Shown: positions 19,278 to 27,547 of the stretch, in pieces
How the letters are laid out: every line of letters starts with the position of its first letter
How positions within the stretch are numbered: position 1 is the first letter of the stretch
NCBI RefSeq assembly: GCF_001510655.1
Contig: NZ_LMVC01000002.1
Coordinates: 602,498-666,497 of the forward strand
Length of the DNA stretch: 64,000 bases
Reading direction: 5' to 3'
Origin: Fictibacillus sp. FJAT-27399
Lineage (GTDB): Bacteria > Bacillota > Bacilli > Bacillales > Fictibacillaceae
Translations under genes and position numbers: made by a program
The notes under the pieces: generated by a model
What the model saw: the letters and a program-made list of their open reading frames with translations, nothing else
Told to the model about the DNA's origin: nothing
Database searches by the model: none

Positions 19278-20984
19278 ATGGATAAAAAAAGGCGGCTTGT
19301 TATGTGGATAGTATGGGTTATATTCTATCCAGCAGCAATTTGGACAGGCTACTCCCTGAATGATTTTCCTGCATCCATTTCTTTTTTTGATATTTCGGTA
19401 TTAACGGTACTCACCGTGGTCGTTTCACTTTTCCCGATCAGAGTATTAAACTCCAATATTTCGCTCATTACCGGCATCTCGCTAGCGATTTTCCTTTACT
19501 ATGGATTATTTCTCTCCCTGATCATTACTCAGATTGCGGTATTCTCATTAACTCTTAAGGTGTATTTCAGTACGAATGAGCATTATCGGTATTTAACCAA
19601 TACATTGATGTTTGCCTGGATATCGGTTGGATCCGGCATCATATTTGAGCTGCTCGGGGGGCATACCGGCCCATACGACCTTAACAAAGGATTTTACTTA
19701 ATACCGATTGCCGGATACATATTGGCACATTTCTTATTGAACCATCTCTTTTTATATGTGGTAAGAACATATGCGTTTGCACAAAAAGTTCGTTTTATTG
19801 AAAAAGATCTTTGGGTCGATATTATTTTTGAGATGCTGGTCATTCCTGTCGGCGTACTCCTTTATGTTCTCTATTCGCAGATTGGTACACCGGCCATTTT
19901 TTACGTGGGTTTTCCATTTTTAAGCCTGTCCATCATCATCAACTTGTACCATGCGAGCCAGCAGGTCAATGATCTCCTGCAAAAATCCAGTGAGATCGGC
20001 CAGCAGCTGTCTGAGCATCTGCAAGTAAATGACATACTGGATGTGTTCATTGATAAGCTGACTTCGTTTATTTTGGTCGATGGGGCTTATATCTTTGATG
20101 CAGAGTCAGGAGAATATTTTAAACTCATCCGGAAATACGAGAAAAATGAGGGCATGATCAAACATAATATTAAACTCCTCCGTACAGAAGGGGTGAGCGG
20201 AAAAGTTTGGGCAACTGGGAAGAGTATACTCTACTCATCAAAAAAACAATGGAGAGATACTTCTGAGAGCCATTTTAACGGGCACGGAGAATCTATTATT
20301 TCCGTTCCGATGATTCGAAGCCAGAAGATTGTTGGTGTCATTACGTTTATGAACCAGAAGAAAAAAACGTTTCAAAAACACCATCTGATGATTATGGAAA
20401 TTCTGGCCAACTATTTAGCGGTAGCTATTGATAATGCAAAAAATTATGAAACAACAAAGCTCAAAAGCGAGCAATGCCCTTTGACGGGACTCTTTAATTA
20501 CCGATATTTTGAGAATCTCCTCTCTCAAATGTATGATGAGTTTAATTATTTTCAACGGGAGTTTTCAGTCATCCTGATGGACATTGACCATTTTAAAAAA
20601 GTTAACGATACCTATGGACATCAAAGCGGTAACGAAGTGTTAATTCAATTGGCACGCCGTCTTGAACAATACATTGGGGAAAACGGTAAAGTGGCAAGAT
20701 ATGGGGGGGAAGAATTCGTCATCTTGCTTCCTCATACGAATGAGATGACTTGCTATCGCGTGGCAGAAGAGCTGCGGAGCATTATATCCCTGCATCCGTT
20801 TCTCATTAAAGATGATCTAAAAGACAAACGCCATCATCAAATCTACATTACCGCCAGCATCGGTATTTCTACTGCTCCACTTCAGGGCGAGGATCCGCTC
20901 ACTCTCCTGCGCAATGCAGACCGCGCCATGTACACCGGCGCCAAACAGCAGGGCAGGAACAAGGTAGCAAGGTATGTAGGGTAG
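19278..20984 (+). CDS. Membrane GAF-GGDEF diguanylate cyclase
   Basis: Predicted c-di-GMP synthase of 568 residues. The first 215 residues hold six or more membrane segments; a GAF-like domain (about 220-390, with ISVPMIRSQKIVGVITF) follows; the C-terminal GGDEF domain has the catalytic motif GGEEF (residues 476-480) and FKKVNDTYGHQSGN. No RxxD inhibitory site lies five residues before GGEEF, so product inhibition is unlikely. The ATG at 19278 follows GAGGGAAC; an upstream ATG at 19257 has no site. It sits between folC and the pilus locus, whose PilB carries a c-di-GMP-binding type domain. Confidence 0.9.
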   Translation: MDKKRRLVMWIVWVIFYPAAIWTGYSLNDFPASISFFDISVLTVLTVVVSLFPIRVLNSNISLITGISLAIFLYYGLFLSLIITQIAVFSLTLKVYFSTNEHYRYLTNTLMFAWISVGSGIIFELLGGHTGPYDLNKGFYLIPIAGYILAHFLLNHLFLYVVRTYAFAQKVRFIEKDLWVDIIFEMLVIPVGVLLYVLYSQIGTPAIFYVGFPFLSLSIIINLYHASQQVNDLLQKSSEIGQQLSEHLQVNDILDVFIDKLTSFILVDGAYIFDAESGEYFKLIRKYEKNEGMIKHNIKLLRTEGVSGKVWATGKSILYSSKKQWRDTSESHFNGHGESIISVPMIRSQKIVGVITFMNQKKKTFQKHHLMIMEILANYLAVAIDNAKNYETTKLKSEQCPLTGLFNYRYFENLLSQMYDEFNYFQREFSVILMDIDHFKKVNDTYGHQSGNEVLIQLARRLEQYIGENGKVARYGGEEFVILLPHTNEMTCYRVAEELRSIISLHPFLIKDDLKDKRHHQIYITASIGISTAPLQGEDPLTLLRNADRAMYTGAKQQGRNKVARYVG

Positions 20985-20990
20985 CAAAAA

Positions 20991-21213
20991 GGGGCTGTCC
21001 AAGAAGTCTGTAAGCTGTTGATTTCCGTTCCAGGGTGCTCGCTTTCCGCGGGGCGTGCGGTGAGCCTCTTGGCGCTAGCGCCTGCGGGAGTCTCACCTGT
21101 CACGCTAGTCCCGCAGGAGTCTCGCACCTTCCACTTCAATCAACTTTTCATTGAAGATTTTCAAGCCAAAAAGGAGCTGCTGAAGGTCAATTTTCGACTT
21201 TCAGGACAGCCCC
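20991..21213 (+). repeat. 223-bp structured repeat, copy 1
   Basis: Begins GGGGCTGTCC and ends GGACAGCCCC (perfect 10-bp terminal inverted repeat, weaker match to about 18 bp). A5 on the left and T7 on the right make the ends a bidirectional terminator-like stem. The centre has a hairpin GGCGC-TA-GCGCC and GC-rich arms. It fills the gap between the convergent cyclase gene (stop 6 bp away) and pilX-like gene (stop inside the T run). Appears identical to copy 2. A 50-residue reading frame inside is an artefact of the repeat. Confidence 0.95.
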
Positions 21214-21218
21214 TTTTT

Positions 21219-23021
21219 TTATTTCATATGAGGTTCAGCGATTGCAGGCTCATCAAGATCTGTAATCATCGGTTCGGATTCTTTAAGGTTGGCGTATGTT
21301 TCAATGATATCCGGATCGTAATTGATTTTTAACCGTGATAAGTTAATATCACTGGATTTTATGAGAGCTTCTTGGCCCTGGTTAGCGTACTTTCCAGCCA
21401 GTGCATTCAAAATGATTTTCCTTGCCGACAAGCCTCCATCTATAGAAATGTTTGATCCTACCCCATACATTTCAATATCTCTCTCGGAATAAAAAAATCC
21501 TTTTAAGTAGCTTGGGTTATCATCGTATAGACTGTTGTTTTGAATATTAATATCTCCTTTGCTGAAAACAATCAAGGAACCAGGAGGTTTTAAAGATTCA
21601 TTTAAACCATTTAAACCATTTAATGTTGAATACTCAATGGTTGTTTTTCCGGTTACATAGATGAGTGATGCAAACTGTCCATTTACATTATTAATGGTTA
21701 AGTCACCGTCAACAAAAATAGGACCTCTGATTTGAATAGTTGGATAAGTATTAGGATTATTTGAAGCACTTTTTGACCCAATCTCTAAATCCCCTCCAAT
21801 ATAAGCTCCATTTGTAAACTCTAATCTGGAGATTTTATTGCTTTGTCCAGTGATCTCGGTATTGCCTGGAAAAGAAAACTGATTGATCGTGTTGTTTCCC
21901 TCAAGTATAAATGAATCAAAGTTCGTTCCATTTTTATCGTAGGGATAAATCTTCAAACTCTTATATAAAGTATTTGAATCATTCATTCTGTTGTTTGGTA
22001 AAGGAATGGGGGAAACACCTGAATCATTCCAATTATATTTATAACTGTTTCTTTTACCTGCAATTTCTATAATAGGAGGCCGGAAATTACTTTTAACAAT
22101 CGACGGAACGGAAGAGGTAAAATAATTAGCGGGGGAATTGGTTACATTCTGGTAAAAACTATTTGTAACATCCGGCGTGTTTAAATGGGCTTGATAATAG
22201 TTGCTGATACTTTTATACTCACTCTCATATTTTAATCCTGAAAAGTTAAAATTAAAAAAAGGAGCTGCGTCTGTAAAAGTAAAAAGGTTACCTCCTAATG
22301 CTATTTTTGATTTTGTTGAAGAATCATTAGGAATAAGCTGTGGTGAAAGCGTATCGTTCCAGTAAGGAACAGTATAAGTTCCATAACGATAATTATAATT
22401 GTAAACTGTAGGGCCGCTGTCTTTTACAAATAAATTATTCGCTACATAGAGATCACCTTTTATTTGAGAAGCTCCTTGAAGGTACATATTTCCTTCTCCT
22501 GGAAGACAATTCTTTGATAAACAAAACGAACCCAATGCATACTTCAATATCTCAGGAGCATTACCAGTTCCAAAAAATATGGTTCGTTTCAATAGCTTTG
22601 TCTGGTTCTTGACGTTAGCTTCCACTTGAATCGTGACACTTTTCCGGTTAGGAGTTGTGCTGCTCGTATCTGTAAACTGTATATCTTTTACTGTATACGT
22701 TCCATTTCCGCTTGGATTGATGGTTTTCCCGATAACTTTTCCTTTGACAAAATTAATTACGTTTGTGAAGGTGGCTGGGAACTGGCTGACCAGAATTCCA
22801 TTTCCTATATCTGTTTTGAGTTTATTGTTAATCTTGGCTGAGGTATAATCCATGCCTTTTTCGGCAAGATAGGTGGCTTGAACTTCAGCTTCCCTCGTAT
22901 TCGTTTTTTTTTCCCCGTTTATCGTCGTGCTGATTAACGTCAATCCTATTATGGCGAACACTGCAGAGATTAATAGTACAAGAGTTAATGTTGATCCTTT
23001 TTCATCTAAACGGAACCTCAC
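21219..23021 (-). CDS. PilX-like minor pilin/adhesin with beta-helical body
   Basis: A 600-residue exported protein, third gene of the reverse-strand minor pilin set. The N terminus RLDEKGSTLTLVLLIS is a variant class III prepilin signal (Gly before the helix, but no Glu at +5), followed by one hydrophobic helix. The rest is rich in Asn, Ser, Thr, Tyr and Gly, with repeated short strands such as GAYIGGDLEIGS and GPIFVDGDLTI that suggest a polymer-forming or beta-helix fold, and one Cys pair (CLSKNC). The GTG start overlaps the previous stop by one base. AT-rich compared with its neighbours. Probable surface-exposed or tip component; inferred. Confidence 0.78.
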   Translation of the reverse strand: MRFRLDEKGSTLTLVLLISAVFAIIGLTLISTTINGEKKTNTREAEVQATYLAEKGMDYTSAKINNKLKTDIGNGILVSQFPATFTNVINFVKGKVIGKTINPSGNGTYTVKDIQFTDTSSTTPNRKSVTIQVEANVKNQTKLLKRTIFFGTGNAPEILKYALGSFCLSKNCLPGEGNMYLQGASQIKGDLYVANNLFVKDSGPTVYNYNYRYGTYTVPYWNDTLSPQLIPNDSSTKSKIALGGNLFTFTDAAPFFNFNFSGLKYESEYKSISNYYQAHLNTPDVTNSFYQNVTNSPANYFTSSVPSIVKSNFRPPIIEIAGKRNSYKYNWNDSGVSPIPLPNNRMNDSNTLYKSLKIYPYDKNGTNFDSFILEGNNTINQFSFPGNTEITGQSNKISRLEFTNGAYIGGDLEIGSKSASNNPNTYPTIQIRGPIFVDGDLTINNVNGQFASLIYVTGKTTIEYSTLNGLNGLNESLKPPGSLIVFSKGDINIQNNSLYDDNPSYLKGFFYSERDIEMYGVGSNISIDGGLSARKIILNALAGKYANQGQEALIKSSDINLSRLKINYDPDIIETYANLKESEPMITDLDEPAIAEPHMK

Positions 23022-23500
23022 TAGTTTCCGCCTCCCCCCAGCAGGCTGATCTGACTGTTCAATGCCAATGGCTTCGCTTTATCTGATTTTGTGCTTTTTA
23101 TTTTCATCTTGATCTTTATCGTATTAGCCGTCGTATCCAGCTCAAGCACCGAACCGCTGAGATCAAAATCTGAATTGTTGAGCGCAGTGGAATTAAGGAC
23201 AGCGTTCGAGCCGTCGAAGCCAAATTTTTGTTCGGTCTGTTTCCCTTTGTCCAGAATGATGACATTATTTTTATCGGTTGAAAGTAAAGCGTCTTTAGCT
23301 GGGTAGACGGCGTTCATAAATTGGGTCATGATGACATCGGCTTCATCACGAATCAGGGTTTCTGTATATGTTTTTTTGTAGCTGTTCATGCCGTTTAAAA
23401 AAACAAAATAAGCGACGGCTGATATGATGAGCATGATCGACAGGCTAAGCAATAGCTCCACAAGGGTTAAACCGCCTTCATTTTTTATTCTTTTTATCAT
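23021..23500 (-). CDS. PilW-like minor pilin
   Basis: Prepilin-like protein of 159 residues. The class III signal KNEGG/LTLVELLLSLSIM has the peptidase site after Gly and Glu at +5 of the mature helix; the remainder is a small soluble domain. The ATG at 23500 overlaps the stop of the upstream gene (ATGA) and is preferred over an in-frame ATG at 23521. It would be processed by the prepilin peptidase encoded at 32270. The PilW label is by order and general pattern. Confidence 0.82.
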   Translation of the reverse strand: MIKRIKNEGGLTLVELLLSLSIMLIISAVAYFVFLNGMNSYKKTYTETLIRDEADVIMTQFMNAVYPAKDALLSTDKNNVIILDKGKQTEQKFGFDGSNAVLNSTALNNSDFDLSGSVLELDTTANTIKIKMKIKSTKSDKAKPLALNSQISLLGGGGN

Positions 23501-23982
23501 GGAGTTGAAGTCCCTTTCCATTTGGTATTCAAATAATTGCCCTCAACAGTAACAAATCGGTCCCTGCCGTCGTTATAGTCAACTCTTGCTGTAAACGGAA
23601 CGAGTTTTTCATTCCATTCGTCCGTCTGTCCGTTTGTAATCAAAAGCTTTACGGTATAGTTTGTGTTATTGATCAAGTGCTTATAGAAACCAGAGCATTG
23701 ATCCTGAGTTAAAAGACTCGTTTGAACACAAGTATCATAGTTCATGTTAGCCGCTTGTTGAACGGCAGGTGTAAGTGCTGTCACATCCTTAGGCGGAGAC
23801 GCTTCGACGGCCTCAACAATTTGTCTGGCAAGGTTGACTGCCACCAATTTCTTGTTGTTTTGTTCGGAATAGGCGTTGGCCTGCAAGAATAAACGGGAAA
23901 CAGCAGCCGTTAGAATGATAAGAATTGTAAAGGAAATAAGTACTTCTACTAATGTAAAACCGGATTCGGCTGTCTTCTTCAA
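23497..23982 (-). CDS. PilV-like minor pilin
   Basis: Prepilin-like protein of about 161 residues with the textbook class III motif TAESG/FTLVEVLISFTILI, followed by a helical stalk and a small C-terminal domain. The TTG at 23982 is chosen because GGGGGG lies upstream and it leaves a short basic leader (LKKTAESG); a longer start at 24012 is possible. First gene of the reverse-strand minor pilin operon. Confidence 0.82.
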   Translation of the reverse strand: MKKTAESGFTLVEVLISFTILIILTAAVSRLFLQANAYSEQNNKKLVAVNLARQIVEAVEASPPKDVTALTPAVQQAANMNYDTCVQTSLLTQDQCSGFYKHLINNTNYTVKLLITNGQTDEWNEKLVPFTARVDYNDGRDRFVTVEGNYLNTKWKGTSTP

Positions 23983-24012
23983 AAAAAATCCCCCCGCAAA
24001 GGTTCTTTCCAA

Positions 24013-24085
24013 TTAATAGTTTTTATTATACAATTTGTTTACAGAAATTTGATATATTTTGTAATAAAAGAAAGAATTTTATCAA
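24013..24085. promoter_or_regulatory. Divergent promoter region between minor pilins and main pilus operon
   Basis: This AT-rich 70-bp gap separates divergent operons. On the minus strand TATAAT (24030-24025) is a good -10 for the minor pilins. On the plus strand TTTACA (24038) with TAATAA about 18 bp downstream is a weak candidate. Neither has a full consensus. Confidence 0.4.
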
Positions 24086-25315
24086 ATGGTTGAATTTTAC
24101 AGATGGGGATGGAGGCAATTGGCTCATTATTTTATAGCAATAGTAGGCGCGATACTTGTTACAGCCTTGCTTTATTTTGGACCGGGCTTCATACCGAAGA
24201 AAAATAAATTGTTGCTGGCTGGGACCGCAATCGTACTCTCGTTCATTGGATTGGTTGCTGCAGGTTACCTGCCGTTTTGGCTTACAGCAGTTCTCATGGC
24301 GGGACTCTCATTTATTGCCGCCTACATCACGGAGAAAAAACTGGGAGCCATCCCTGCCTATCAGGCTGGATGGGAAGCAATTCCGTTAACAGCGGAGCCG
24401 GCCGGATTAACACAAAACGATAGTTTACTAGGGCCCGAGAGCCGCAGTATTCAAGTGGTTCACCATGTGGACACTGCTCAACAACAGTCTCCATTACCAG
24501 TGGAGAGTGAAGTTGAACAAGAGCTTGAAGTATTTCAGGACTTGCCGAACCAACTTGAGAACGTGGAAATTCCGGAACGTGAGGAAATAGCTGTTCCTGT
24601 TGAACCTGAAACCATTCTGGAAGAAGCAGAAAATACGGATGAATTTGATTTCCTCGTAAAAGGACGAAAGACAGAGCCGGTTATGGAGGAAGAGACGCAG
24701 CCTGAGGAACATTCTGCTGAGATTGCTCACGGACGCGAGCAGCTGCTGGGAGAATTGGAAGAGCTAGGAGAGTTGTCTGAAGTACAGGTATCAGAAATTG
24801 AAGACCAGGCATCTGCTGAGGAAAAAACAACAGACATCGCTCAGCCAGAGGATTTGGAAGAGACTGAAGTTCAAGCTGCAAGTGAGCTTGAAGATAAGCT
24901 TGAAGATTTGGAAGACTTGATCCAACTTGATGTGTTGACTGAACAAGATTCAGAGGATTCTGAGGAGAATGAGGCAGAGGCCGTATTGCCAGATGTTATG
25001 GAAGAAAAAAAGGCAGATCTGTCACCAGACATTCTTGAATTTATGATCGAACAGGTGAGCTGGGTGAGGGAACATGGCGAGAGAGCAGAATTCGAAAGCG
25101 TGCTGAAAACGGTTTTGCAGCAGCAGCTTTCACCTAAAGATTATTATATCTTTTCCGGTTTACTGAGGGATTTTTATATTCAGGAAAAGGAAAATCTCAA
25201 GCTTGCATCATTGTTATCAGAGTTGAAAGAACGCTATTCGGAATATGGTGTGATAAAAAATGAAATAGAGTACTATTTTACTACTTACCTAATTCTTGAA
25301 GATATAGTACAATAA
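24086..25315 (+). CDS. Uncharacterised acidic membrane protein of the pilus locus
   Basis: A 409-residue protein not recognised. Residues 10-90 hold about three membrane segments (for example YFIAIVGAILVTALLYFG), residues 95-315 form a highly acidic, Glu/Asp-rich and probably disordered linker, and the last 100 residues are a helical, charged domain ending YYFTTYLILEDIVQ. First gene of the forward pilus operon, divergent from the minor pilins. The start is uncertain because no strong site precedes it. It could tether or regulate the pilus machine at the membrane; this rests on location only. Confidence 0.7.
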   Translation: MVEFYRWGWRQLAHYFIAIVGAILVTALLYFGPGFIPKKNKLLLAGTAIVLSFIGLVAAGYLPFWLTAVLMAGLSFIAAYITEKKLGAIPAYQAGWEAIPLTAEPAGLTQNDSLLGPESRSIQVVHHVDTAQQQSPLPVESEVEQELEVFQDLPNQLENVEIPEREEIAVPVEPETILEEAENTDEFDFLVKGRKTEPVMEEETQPEEHSAEIAHGREQLLGELEELGELSEVQVSEIEDQASAEEKTTDIAQPEDLEETEVQAASELEDKLEDLEDLIQLDVLTEQDSEDSEENEAEAVLPDVMEEKKADLSPDILEFMIEQVSWVREHGERAEFESVLKTVLQQQLSPKDYYIFSGLLRDFYIQEKENLKLASLLSELKERYSEYGVIKNEIEYYFTTYLILEDIVQ

Positions 25316-25360
25316 TTTGGTGTTTAATGATAATATTACCATTTTAGATAGAATTGAGTG

Positions 25361-26098
25361 ATGAGTGTGAAGAAGAGCAACCAATTTGTCGGCTTGCCGA
25401 TTATCAGCATCAATGAAGGAGCAGAAATCGGAACAGTGAAGTCCCTGGTGATCAACGCACAGCAGGGGAGCGTTGACTTTTTAACTGTAGAACATGAGGA
25501 CTGGCAGATCAGTGTAAGGGCGGTTCCGTTTAAAAAAATCGTGGGTGTCGGTGAATTTGCTGTAACCATCGAAGACCGCAATTCTATTTTCGATTTAACA
25601 GAGATACCGATTGCCAACGAACTCGTACAGAAAAAAATCAGTATTTCGGGAGCTAGAGTCATTGACCGCAAAGGGCAGCTGCTTGGTGAAGTCGGTGAAT
25701 TTTATATTAACGAAGATAACGGATCGATCCTTGGTCTGACGATCGGTATGAATGATAAAGAGGCAGTCTTGAAATCGGAATTTGTGGTGACCTTTGGACG
25801 TGATTTAATCGTGGTGAAGGAAGAAAGCCAGTTGCATTTTTTAAATGAACCAGAACAGCTAATCGAGCCTGAACAGACTTTAGAAGAATTGACACTCGAT
25901 CGATTCGCGAACGAAGATCCGCTAAAAGAAAAACAGTTAGAACTGTTAAATGGTAAGCGTGCTTCCAAAGACATTTATTCAAAAACAGGTAATTTAATTA
26001 TCCCAAGCGGAACACTGCTCAGCAGAGAAGATATTGTAAAAGCTCGTGAGGAAGGCCCTTCTGTCATGGTTGAGCTATCCATGAACGTGGCTGACTAA
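25361..26098 (+). CDS. PRC-barrel domain protein of the pilus locus
   Basis: A 245-residue soluble protein with two PRC-barrel-like repeats: the first at about 8-80 (FVGLPIISINEGAEIGTVKS) and the second at about 93-165 (ARVIDRKGQLLGEVGEFYI). A C-terminal helix-rich tail contains GKRASKDIYSKTGNLIIP. PRC barrels are small beta-barrels found in ribosome maturation, photosystem and membrane-linked adaptor proteins. No signal peptide. Followed 17 bp later by the VanW/G5 gene. Role in pilus function is inferred from operon position. Confidence 0.75.
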   Translation: MSVKKSNQFVGLPIISINEGAEIGTVKSLVINAQQGSVDFLTVEHEDWQISVRAVPFKKIVGVGEFAVTIEDRNSIFDLTEIPIANELVQKKISISGARVIDRKGQLLGEVGEFYINEDNGSILGLTIGMNDKEAVLKSEFVVTFGRDLIVVKEESQLHFLNEPEQLIEPEQTLEELTLDRFANEDPLKEKQLELLNGKRASKDIYSKTGNLIIPSGTLLSREDIVKAREEGPSVMVELSMNVAD

Positions 26099-26114
26099 AA
26101 AAGGGGGAGGGAAT

Positions 26115-27542
26115 TTGGCGCAACCAGAATTTAAGAACACACGGTTCCTAATGATTTTTGGTATTCTTTTCCTTTCCTCCTTTTTTATTTTTGGCGTTTC
26201 TCTCTACGGCTCAAAATTATACAATAAATCATTCGGAGAAGAAATAAAAAATAAGGGGGTCCAAGTAGGGCCGGTTTCTTTAGAAAATAAAACAAACGCA
26301 GATGCACTAGGGTTACTTGATCAGAAGGTTGCTGATTGGAAAAAGAGTTCAAGCATCCTTTTGGCTTATAACGAAAAACAAGTTATTCTCCCTGCTGGAG
26401 CCGTGGCTTTTCGGATCTCCGAAAGCCTGAACCAGGCGAAAGAAGGTGACAATCCTCTTCTCGTTGATGTAAAGCAGGAAAAAGTGACAGCCTCTTTAAA
26501 AAAGTTTAAAGATAAAGGTCTGGAAAAATCATTGAATATGGATTTGCTTCTCCACCAAATAAGAGAGACGGCATCCATCCTTGCTTCCGGCCAGACCGTA
26601 CTTAAACTTGGAGACTTTTATGCTGAACAAAATCTTGAACCAGTTAAAGTAAGCACAGCTAAAGTGCCATTGGAATATGAATATTTTTTATTGGAGGACT
26701 GGGTCAAAGCACTTAACGGCTATCAAATTGAACCGGGTGCTATCTTTTCTTTGCGTGAAGTCATGGAGAAAAAGGGCCTTCAGCCGAAAGATTCTGATGA
26801 TCTGGCTCTTCTTGCAAGCTCAATTTATTCGGTGGTAGCTAAGTCCAATTTTGGAATGATTGAAAGGAATACTTCTAGGGAGCTTCCTGGTTTTATTAAA
26901 CTGGGCTTTGAAGCAGCAGTTGATCCGGATGAGCAGGATCTCGTATTCCAAAATCCGAATCCGGGTTCTTATATCCTTGGCATGAGCTATAAAAAGAAAA
27001 CGGTTAAAGTCTCTCTTGTCGGAGCTCCATTTCCGTTTACATATAAAACAGCGGTTAAGAAAACAGTATATGATCCAAGGACAATCGTTCAATATAACAA
27101 AGATATGGACCCTGGCGCTATCGAGCTTTTACAGGCGGGAGAGAAGGGGATTTTGGCTGCGGTTTTCAGAGTATCTTATGATGGGGCAGGCAAAGTCGTT
27201 GAAAAAACAAAGCTTTCAGAGGACTTCTATCCTCCGGTTCCTCGGATGGAAAAACGTGGGTTTCCGATAGAAACGGCAACTGACGGTACATCTCCTGCCG
27301 ATCCGGGAACGACGGATCATGGCAGTTCAACAGATCCCGGAACATCAACAGATCCCGGATCATCAACGGACCCGGGGCCTTCAACACCTGCTGTTCCAGG
27401 AACTTCCGGAACCGTAACGTATCCGCCGTTACCCGAAATACCCTCAGGTGATATCGGGAGAAAAAGATTGAATGATTCAAACACACAGTCTGCGGCTGGC
27501 CAGAATAACGTTCAGTCGGATAAAGGAGATAAACAGGAGTGA
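26115..27542 (+). CDS. VanW/G5-like surface protein of the pilus locus
   Basis: A 475-residue exported protein. An N-terminal signal-anchor (FLMIFGILFLSSFFIFGVS) precedes a peptidoglycan-binding-4-like region, then a VanW-like domain (PGAIFSLREV...IERNTSRELP) and a G5-like domain ending YPPVPRMEKRG. The tail carries STDPG-type repeats as expected for a wall-spanning segment. TTG start at 26115 with GGGGGAGGG upstream. Probably sits outside the membrane and contacts peptidoglycan, perhaps to pass the pilus through the wall; function inferred. Its stop is a few bases from the pilB start. Confidence 0.78.
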   Translation: MAQPEFKNTRFLMIFGILFLSSFFIFGVSLYGSKLYNKSFGEEIKNKGVQVGPVSLENKTNADALGLLDQKVADWKKSSSILLAYNEKQVILPAGAVAFRISESLNQAKEGDNPLLVDVKQEKVTASLKKFKDKGLEKSLNMDLLLHQIRETASILASGQTVLKLGDFYAEQNLEPVKVSTAKVPLEYEYFLLEDWVKALNGYQIEPGAIFSLREVMEKKGLQPKDSDDLALLASSIYSVVAKSNFGMIERNTSRELPGFIKLGFEAAVDPDEQDLVFQNPNPGSYILGMSYKKKTVKVSLVGAPFPFTYKTAVKKTVYDPRTIVQYNKDMDPGAIELLQAGEKGILAAVFRVSYDGAGKVVEKTKLSEDFYPPVPRMEKRGFPIETATDGTSPADPGTTDHGSSTDPGTSTDPGSSTDPGPSTPAVPGTSGTVTYPPLPEIPSGDIGRKRLNDSNTQSAAGQNNVQSDKGDKQE

Positions 27543-27547
27543 GCGGA

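Noticed and set aside
20991..21213. Insertion sequence encoding a transposase
   Set aside because: At 223 bp there is no room for a transposase; at most a non-autonomous element, and no related transposase is in the window.
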